A stretch of 64,000 nucleotides of DNA from positions 62,001 through 126,000 of the forward strand of contig NZ_JAFDVE010000011.1 of the NCBI RefSeq assembly GCF_016888005.1, read 5' to 3'. Position 1 is the first letter of the stretch. Each line of letters starts with the position of its first letter. The notes under the pieces were generated by a model. That model saw only the letters and a program-made list of their open reading frames with translations, was not told the DNA's origin and made no database searches. Source of the DNA: Phycicoccus sp. CSK15P-2. GTDB lineage: Bacteria; Actinomycetota; Actinomycetes; Actinomycetales; Dermatophilaceae. Position numbers and translations under genes: made by a program. Shown here piece after piece: positions 58,341 through 64,000 of the stretch.

Positions 58341-59167
58341 GCCTCGCCCGCCGCGCCCACGCCGCGCCCACCGCGTACGTCTTCCTCGTCGTCGTCCTCC
58401 TCGCCTCGGCGTTCCCGTTCTGGTGGTCGATGGTCATCGGCAGCAAGGACTCGTCCGCGATCGTCCGCGACCCCTACTCGCTCGTCCCGGGCGGCCACTT
58501 CCTGCAGAACGCCGCGACGGTGGCCGACACCGTGCCGTTCTGGAAGGCCCTCGGCAACAGCGTCATCGTCTCCACGACGGCCTCGGCCGCCGTCGTCCTC
58601 ATCAGCACGCTCGCGGGGTTCGCCTTCGCCAAGCTCCGTTTCCGGGGGCGCGGCGCGCTGCTCGTCTTCGTTATCGCGACGATGGCGGTCCCGACCCAGC
58701 TCGGCGTCGTCCCCCTGTTCATCGTCATGAGCAAGCTGGGCTGGATCGGCAGCCTGTGGGCGGTCATCCTCCCGAGCATGGTCAACGCCTTCGGGGTGTT
58801 CTGGATGACCCAGTACCTGCGCGAGGCGCTGCCGGACGAGCTCGTCGAAGCCAGCCGGGTCGACGGCGCGTCGACCCTGCGGACGTTCTGGTCGGTGGCT
58901 CTGCCGGCGGTACGGCCCGGCGCGGCGATGCTCGCCCTCTTCACGTTCATCATGACGTGGACGAACTTCTTCTGGCCGTTCATCATCCTCGACCCCGGCA
59001 ACCCGACCCTGCCCGTCGCGCTCCAGCAGCTGCAGGCCGCGTACTTCGTCGACTACTCGCTCGTCCTCAACGGGGTGGTCCTCATGGCGCTGCCGCTCAT
59101 CGGCCTGTTCGTGGTCGCCGGGCGCCAGCTCGTCGCCGGCATCATGCAGGGCGCGGTCAAGGGATGA
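58337..59167 (+). CDS. ABC sugar transporter permease (MalG/CebG-like)
   Basis: The 276-residue partner permease has six helices (VFLVVVLLASAFPFWWSMVIG at the start) and the EAA loop LVEASRVDGASTLRTFWSVALPAVRP. The ATG at 58337 overlaps the upstream stop as ATGA with AAGGAGG upstream. Its own stop overlaps the glucosidase start in the same way. It has the usual short N-terminus of MalG-type proteins. Confidence 0.94.
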   Translation: MSLARRAHAAPTAYVFLVVVLLASAFPFWWSMVIGSKDSSAIVRDPYSLVPGGHFLQNAATVADTVPFWKALGNSVIVSTTASAAVVLISTLAGFAFAKLRFRGRGALLVFVIATMAVPTQLGVVPLFIVMSKLGWIGSLWAVILPSMVNAFGVFWMTQYLREALPDELVEASRVDGASTLRTFWSVALPAVRPGAAMLALFTFIMTWTNFFWPFIILDPGNPTLPVALQQLQAAYFVDYSLVLNGVVLMALPLIGLFVVAGRQLVAGIMQGAVKG

Positions 59168-60618
59168 CGGCCCCCACCCGCACGGCGCACGGGACCCGCA
59201 CCCTGCCGTCCGACTTCCTCCTCGGTGCCGCGACCGCGGCCTACCAGATCGAGGGCGGGCGGCACGAGGACGGCCGGACCGACTCGGTCTGGGACACGTT
59301 CTCGCACCGTCCCGGGACGGTCGTCGGCGGGGACACCGGCGATGTCGCATGCGACCACTACCACCGCTCCCGCGAGGACGTCGCGCTCATGGCCGACCTC
59401 GGGATCGAGTCCTACCGCTTCTCGGTCGCGTGGCCCCGGGTCCGCCCGGACGGCGGTTCGGTCAACCCGCGCGGTCTCGATTTCTACGAGCGCCTCGTCG
59501 ACGACCTCCTCGCCGCGGGCATCCACCCGTGGCTGACCCTCTACCACTGGGACCTGCCCCAGGCCCTCGAGGACCGTGGCGGATGGACCTCCCGGGAGAC
59601 CGTCGACCGGTTCGTCGAGTACTCCCTGTCGGTGCACGACCGACTCGGCGACCGGGTCGAGACCTGGACGACCCTCAACGAGCCGTTCTGCGCCGCGTTC
59701 CTCGGGTACGTCGGAGGCGTCCACGCGCCGGGCCGCACCTCGCCCGCCGACGGGCTCGCCGCCGCGCACCACCTCCTGCTCGGGCACGGGTCCGTCGTCC
59801 GGGCGCTGCGCGAGCGTGACGCCTCGCTGCGGCTCGGGCTCACTCTCAACTTGACGGTCGTCGACCCGCTCGACCCCACCGACCCCCGCGACGTCGACGC
59901 CGCGCGACGCGTCGACGGGCAGGTCAACCGGATCTTCCTCGACCCGCTGTTCCGTGGCCACTACCCTGCCGACGTGCTCGACGACGTCACGACGTTCGGC
60001 CTGGAGGACCACGTCCGCCCGGGCGACCTCGACGTGGTCTCCACGCCGATCGACGTGCTCGGCGTCAACTACTACACCGGTGACGTCGTCGGGCACCGCG
60101 CTCCCCCGTCCGCGGAACCCGGTCCGCTCGAGCCCCCCGCGGGGCGGTCCCCGCTGCCGGCGGCACCGGACGCGCACAGCCACCCGCGCGGTCTCCCGAC
60201 GACGGCCATGGGCTGGGAGGTTCAGCCGGACGGCCTGACCCGGTTGCTCACCCGGGTCCACGAGGAGTACACCGGCCCTGCCCGCACGGCTCTCTACGTC
60301 ACCGAGAACGGCGCCGCCTACGACGACGAGCCGGGTGACGACGGCGCGGTCGAGGACGACGACCGCACCGACTACGTCCGCGCCCATCTCGGCGCCGTGC
60401 TCGACGCCGTCGAGGCCGGGGTGCCGGTCTCCGGCTACTTCTACTGGTCCCTGTTCGACAACTTCGAGTGGGCCTGGGGGTACGCCAAGCGCTTCGGCAT
60501 CGTGCGCGTCGACTACGACACCCAGGAACGCACCCCGAAGGCCAGCGCGCTCGACTACGCTCGCCTGATCGCCACCCGTACCCTGCTCCCCCCGACCGCC
60601 GATGTCGAACGGCGCTGA
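59164..60618 (+). CDS. GH1 family beta-glucosidase
   Basis: The 484-residue retaining glycosidase has the N-terminal GH1 signature FLLGAATAAYQIEGGRHEDGRTDSVWDTF. The acid/base Glu 173 is in TTLNEPF and the nucleophile Glu 381 is in YVTENGAAY; substrate-binding residues are in YHWDLPQAL and FYWSLFDNFEW. With no signal peptide, it cleaves imported cellobiose or beta-glucosides in the cytosol. The glucose formed would be used by the ROK glucokinase at 9 kb. The ATG overlaps the permease stop, and the last 17 bases overlap the lacI-like gene. Confidence 0.95.
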   Translation: MTAPTRTAHGTRTLPSDFLLGAATAAYQIEGGRHEDGRTDSVWDTFSHRPGTVVGGDTGDVACDHYHRSREDVALMADLGIESYRFSVAWPRVRPDGGSVNPRGLDFYERLVDDLLAAGIHPWLTLYHWDLPQALEDRGGWTSRETVDRFVEYSLSVHDRLGDRVETWTTLNEPFCAAFLGYVGGVHAPGRTSPADGLAAAHHLLLGHGSVVRALRERDASLRLGLTLNLTVVDPLDPTDPRDVDAARRVDGQVNRIFLDPLFRGHYPADVLDDVTTFGLEDHVRPGDLDVVSTPIDVLGVNYYTGDVVGHRAPPSAEPGPLEPPAGRSPLPAAPDAHSHPRGLPTTAMGWEVQPDGLTRLLTRVHEEYTGPARTALYVTENGAAYDDEPGDDGAVEDDDRTDYVRAHLGAVLDAVEAGVPVSGYFYWSLFDNFEWAWGYAKRFGIVRVDYDTQERTPKASALDYARLIATRTLLPPTADVERR

Positions 60619-61678
60619 GACCGAGCCGGGCGGCACCCGGACCGGCAGGCCGACCCTCGAGGAGGTGGCGCACCTCGCCGGGGTGTCCCGCGCCACCGTC
60701 TCCCGCGTCGTCAACGGCTCCACCCGCGTCCGTCCGGACGTCGTCGAGCTCGTCCAGCGTGCGGTCACGCAGCTCAACTACGTCCCGAACCGGGCGGCTC
60801 GCTCGCTCGCCGCTCAGCGGACGATGTCGATCGCGCTCGTCGTCCCCGAGGACGCCCACCGCTTCTTCAGCGACCCGTACTTCGCCGACATCGTCCAGGG
60901 CATCGACGACCGGCTCGAGACGAGCGAGTACGTCCTGACGCTCCTCCTCGCCCACCCGCGCAGCCCGTCCGACAAGACCCGCCGCTACCTGCTCGGCGGC
61001 AACGTGGACGGCGCGCTCGTCGTGTCGCACCACTCGGGAGACCACTTCCTCTCCGAGCTCGCCCGGTCGCTGCCGGTGGTCTTCGGCGGGCGGCCGATGG
61101 GGCCGGTCGCGCGGGCGGACGACCACTACGTCGACGTCGACAACCACCTCGGCGCCGTGCTGGCCACCCGGCACCTCCTGGAGGCAGGCGGCCGGAACGT
61201 CGCCACGGTCGCCGGGCCCGAGGACATGCCCGCCGCCCTCGACCGCGAGCAGGGCTGGCGCGACACCCTCCGCGAGGCCGGTCTCGCCTCGGACCGGCTG
61301 ATCCGCGGAGACTTCACCGAGGTGAGCGGCGTCCGGGCCGGGCTGAGCCTCCTGGACCGCTGGCCGGACACCGACGCGGTGTTCGTCGCGAACGACCTCA
61401 TGGCGAGCGGTGTGATGCTCGCCTTCGCCGAGCGTGGCGTCGCCGTCCCCGACGACGTCGCGCTCGTGGGGTTCGACGACAGCCCGTACGCCGTGCGAGG
61501 GCCGCTCGGGCTCACGACCATCGACCAGCGGACCCGCGAGATGGGCGGGATCGCCGCGGACATGCTGCTGCGGCGTCTCGCGGGCGAGCCGGTGGAGCCG
61601 ACCCAGGTGCTGGCCCCGCGGCTCGTCGTGCGGGAGTCCTCGCTGCCGGCGCCGTCGCGGACCGGCGGCGCCGGCTGA
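60602..61678 (+). CDS. LacI-family transcriptional repressor (BglR/CebR-like)
   Basis: The 358-residue regulator has an N-terminal extension of about 15 residues, then the LacI helix-turn-helix TLEEVAHLAGVSRATVSRVVNGS with hinge NYVPNRAARSLAAQRT, and a periplasmic-binding-protein-like sensor (VDGALVVSH, FVANDLMASGVMLAFAERGVAVPDDVALVGFDDSPYA). It starts 17 bases inside the glucosidase gene. Its probable target is the pair of GAGAGCGCTCTC sites upstream of the operon, so the system represses itself and its own gene until a sugar inducer binds. Confidence 0.94.
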   Translation: MSNGAETEPGGTRTGRPTLEEVAHLAGVSRATVSRVVNGSTRVRPDVVELVQRAVTQLNYVPNRAARSLAAQRTMSIALVVPEDAHRFFSDPYFADIVQGIDDRLETSEYVLTLLLAHPRSPSDKTRRYLLGGNVDGALVVSHHSGDHFLSELARSLPVVFGGRPMGPVARADDHYVDVDNHLGAVLATRHLLEAGGRNVATVAGPEDMPAALDREQGWRDTLREAGLASDRLIRGDFTEVSGVRAGLSLLDRWPDTDAVFVANDLMASGVMLAFAERGVAVPDDVALVGFDDSPYAVRGPLGLTTIDQRTREMGGIAADMLLRRLAGEPVEPTQVLAPRLVVRESSLPAPSRTGGAG

Positions 61679-61720
61679 CCGTCGGGGCCAGGACCCTGGG
61701 CTCGCCTGGCTCCGGTCTCG

Positions 61721-64000
61721 TCAGGACTCCGGCTCGGGGTCGGCCGCCGGATGGGCCCCGGAGGCGTGGCGTCCGGGACCGGAGCCGCCACCGTCCGCGA
61801 CGAGCCGGGCCGGCCACCAGGTGCGCGCCCCGATGTCGTGGACGAGGGCCGGGACGAGCAGCGAGCGCACGACGAAGGTGTCGAGGAGCACGCCGAACCC
61901 GACGATGAACGCGATCTGGACGAGGAACTGGATCGGCAGGACCGACAGTGCCGAGAACGTCGCGGCGAGGACGATGCCGGCGCTCGTGATGACCCCACCG
62001 GTCACGGCGAGGCCGACGAGGACGCCGGGACGGGTCCCGCGCTCGATCGCCTCCTCCCGGACCCGGGTCATGAGGAAGATCGAGTAGTCGATGCCGAGGG
62101 CCACGAGGAACACGAAGCCGTAGAGCGGGATCGACGGGTCTCCCCCGCTGAAGCCGAGGACGTGGTCGAAGACGAGGGCGGCGATCCCGATCGTCGCCCC
62201 GAACGACACGACGTTGGCGACGACGAGCACGAGGGGGGCGAGCAGCGAACGCAGCAGGAGCGCCAGCACGAGGAAGATGACGACGAGGATGGCCGGGACG
62301 ATGACCCGCAGGTCCCGTGCGCTCGCGTCGAGGACGTCGAGGTTCGTCGCGGCGTTGCCCCCGACGAGGGCGTCCTCGCTCACGGCGTCGAGAGTGTCGC
62401 GCAGGCGTTCCACGGTCTCCTCGGCCCCGGCGGTGTCGGCGGCGTCCCGCGTCGTGGCCTGGATGACGGTCTCGCCGTCGACGACCGGCGGGGCGCTCGG
62501 CTCCTGACCCGGCTGCGGTGGGGTCAGGCCGAGGTAGGCGCCGTCGATCCCGGGGTCGTCCTGGACGACGGTCAGCGCCTCCTCGGCCTGCGCCTGCGGG
62601 ACGACGACCTGGAGCGGCTGGGCGGCGCCGCCCGGGAAGTGACGGCCGATGACCTCCTGCGCCGTGATGGAGTCGACGTCGGTGAGGAAGGTCTCCTCGA
62701 TGGTCGCGCCGTCGGCCTTGAAGGTCGGGACGAACGCGGCGGCCCCGAGCAGGACGACGAGGGTGATGCCCCAGGTGCGTCGCGGGTGTGTGCCGACGAG
62801 GGACGCGACCCGGCCCCACAGGCCGCGGGAGGTGCCGACGACGTCCTCGGCGTGCCGGTGGTCGATCTTCGGGGCGAACGGCCAGAAGACCTTGCGCCCG
62901 AACAGCAGGAGGACCGCCGGCAGGAAGGTGAGGGACGCCAGGAGCGCGCCGGCGATGCCGAGGGCCCCGACCGGTCCGAGCCCGGACGTGCTGCGGAGCT
63001 CGGCGAGCAGCAGGCAGAGCAGCCCGAGGATGACGGTGGCGGCGGAGGCGGCGACTGGCTCGACGCTCCCCCGCCAGGCGGCCTTGAGGGCGACCCAGGA
63101 GCTCGGCTCGTCGTGGAGCGCCTCCCGGAAGCGGCTGACGAGGAGCAGGGCGTAGTCGGTGGCCGCGCCGACGACGAGGATGAAGAGGATGCCCTGTGAC
63201 TGGCCGGAGAGCGTGATGACGTCGCTCTTCGCCAGCTGGTAGACGACGAGCGACGCGGCCGACAGCCCGAAGATGGCGCTGAGCAGCACGGCGACCGGCA
63301 GGATCGGGCTGCGGTAGACGACGAGCAGGATGACGAGCACGACCGCCAGGGCGACACCCAGCAGGATGCCGTCGATGCCGGCGAAGGCCGCCGAGAAGTC
63401 GGCGATGAGACCACCGGGGCCGCCGACGTAGGCGTCCAGGCCCGCGGGGGCGAGGGTGCGCCCGATCTCGGCCCGCAGGGCGTTCGCGCCCTCGGCGAGC
63501 GCGGTCGTCTCGCCCTGGGCCTCGGTGCCGGACTCGCCGTCCAGGGGCACGGTGACGAGGGCCGCCTCGCCGTCCTGGGACGGGATGGGGACGACGGGCG
63601 TCCCGGCCACGAGGTAGTCGCCGAGCGTGCCGCCGTCCTCGAGGACCGGCAGCGACAGCCCGGGGACGTCGGCGGCGAAGCGCTGCACGGCGGCGAGGTC
63701 GTCCTGCGTCAGCGTCCCGCCGCCGCGCTTCTCGACGACGACGAGGTAGGGCAGCTCGGTGTCGTCGCTGAAGCGCGACAGGGCCTCCGCGACGAGGGTC
63801 GACTCGGCCTTCTCCGGCAGGAACGTCGAGTTGTCGTTCGACTGGACCCCCGAGAGCTTCCCCTGGGCCTGGCCGCCGAACGCACCCACGACGAGCCAGA
63901 CGAGGACGAGCCCGACCGCGGCGAGGAGCGCCGGGCGAGGTCTGCGGGCGCGGCGCGCGGGGTCGTCGGCGTCGTCCGGCGGTGGGGTCGCGGGGTCCGC
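61721..64000 (-). CDS. MMPL/RND-family transporter (5' part beyond window edge)
   Basis: The frame runs from the stop at 61721 to the last base without an in-frame ATG or GTG upstream of 63889. The residues before that codon (ALLAAVGLVLVWLVVGAFGG) are a first membrane helix, so the start lies outside. Two similar halves each have a large loop and RND-type helices: GAATDYALLLVSRFREAL in the first half and ALGIDYSIFLMTRVREEA in the second, the hallmark of MMPL/YdfJ proteins. It is about 750 residues as seen. Such pumps export lipids or drugs using the proton gradient. The gene converges on lacI with 42 bases between them. Confidence 0.9.
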   Translation of the reverse strand, partial: ADPATPPPDDADDPARRARRPRPALLAAVGLVLVWLVVGAFGGQAQGKLSGVQSNDNSTFLPEKAESTLVAEALSRFSDDTELPYLVVVEKRGGGTLTQDDLAAVQRFAADVPGLSLPVLEDGGTLGDYLVAGTPVVPIPSQDGEAALVTVPLDGESGTEAQGETTALAEGANALRAEIGRTLAPAGLDAYVGGPGGLIADFSAAFAGIDGILLGVALAVVLVILLVVYRSPILPVAVLLSAIFGLSAASLVVYQLAKSDVITLSGQSQGILFILVVGAATDYALLLVSRFREALHDEPSSWVALKAAWRGSVEPVAASAATVILGLLCLLLAELRSTSGLGPVGALGIAGALLASLTFLPAVLLLFGRKVFWPFAPKIDHRHAEDVVGTSRGLWGRVASLVGTHPRRTWGITLVVLLGAAAFVPTFKADGATIEETFLTDVDSITAQEVIGRHFPGGAAQPLQVVVPQAQAEEALTVVQDDPGIDGAYLGLTPPQPGQEPSAPPVVDGETVIQATTRDAADTAGAEETVERLRDTLDAVSEDALVGGNAATNLDVLDASARDLRVIVPAILVVIFLVLALLLRSLLAPLVLVVANVVSFGATIGIAALVFDHVLGFSGGDPSIPLYGFVFLVALGIDYSIFLMTRVREEAIERGTRPGVLVGLAVTGGVITSAGIVLAATFSALSVLPIQFLVQIAFIVGFGVLLDTFVVRSLLVPALVHDIGARTWWPARLVADGGGSGPGRHASGAHPAADPEPES

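Noticed and set aside
61751-63199. A 482-residue acidic open frame antisense to the MMPL gene
   Set aside because: It has no recognisable domain, and the opposite strand holds clear RND motifs in frame.

Overview
The window is a very GC-rich (roughly 70% or more) bacterial chromosome segment. It encodes the class-defining actinobacterial respiratory set: a diheme QcrC, a Rieske QcrA with extra membrane helices, an extended QcrB, and CtaC/D/E plus the small actinobacterial subunit CtaF. It also has a PASTA-type kinase, a class II DAHP synthase and many TANNNT-type leaderless starts. From memory, the gene order matches the Mycobacterium tuberculosis block from pknL through aroG, fadD15, the DEDDh/GIY-YIG gene, trpD, ctaE-qcrCAB, ctaF/ctaDC, adoK, the HesB gene, glycerate kinase, gcvT, pepB, lpd/sucB and the Rv2216-type epimerase, and the equivalent Streptomyces block (macRS, glkA). 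A Micrococcales actinobacterium, perhaps of the Intrasporangiaceae type, is my inference. No rRNA, tRNA, CRISPR array, phage or transposase gene was found.

Layout. 1-6.8 kb: the end of a PASTA kinase, threonine aldolase and DAHP synthase, a MacRS-like two-component system, an acyltransferase and a small membrane protein. 6.9-8.2 kb: two divergent, decayed genes (an epoxide hydrolase and a WYL/YafY-type regulator), each with internal deletions. 8.2-15.5 kb: a SRPBCC / Cys-motif protein / ROK glucokinase / endonuclease-like operon, then acyl-CoA synthetase with a GT-C-like membrane protein, a HExxH lipoprotein and a tiny Cys-rich protein. 15.6-20.5 kb: a DEDDh exonuclease fused to a UvrC-like GIY-YIG nuclease, VOC and dienelactone hydrolase proteins, a stand-alone RAM domain, trpD and a degenerate receiver protein. 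20.6-30.8 kb: ctaE-qcrCAB reading right and ctaCDF reading left, so that together they encode the bc1-aa3 supercomplex. Between them lie a BKACE-type enzyme, a serine hydrolase and a small zincin, bounded by two strong hairpin terminators.

30.9-41.5 kb: a NifS-like protein without lysines coupled to a TusA protein, then aat, a PfkB-family adenosine kinase-like gene, a HesB/IscA protein, glycerate kinase, nadA, and a SulP transporter flanked by two copies of an 83-bp palindromic repeat. After these come a glutathionyl-hydroquinone-reductase-like gene and an M20 peptidase. 41.5-55.8 kb: a DUF3043-like protein, a 1071-residue membrane protein ending in a patatin domain, gcvT, pepA, lpd and sucB (E3 and E2 of a 2-oxo acid dehydrogenase), a TIGR01777 epimerase, a membrane kinase with an HGD catalytic loop, and an S51-type peptidase. 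55.8-61.7 kb: a self-contained beta-glucoside/cellobiose operon (binding protein, two permeases, GH1 glucosidase, LacI repressor) behind two tandem perfect LacI-type operators. 61.7 kb to the edge: an MMPL/RND transporter that runs off the window.

The observations most worth following are the lysine-free NifS/TusA pair, which has lost the PLP lysine but kept the persulfide cysteine, the paired palindromic repeats around sulP, and the adjacent double gene decay at 6.9-8.2 kb. All assignments were made by reading motifs; no database search was run.
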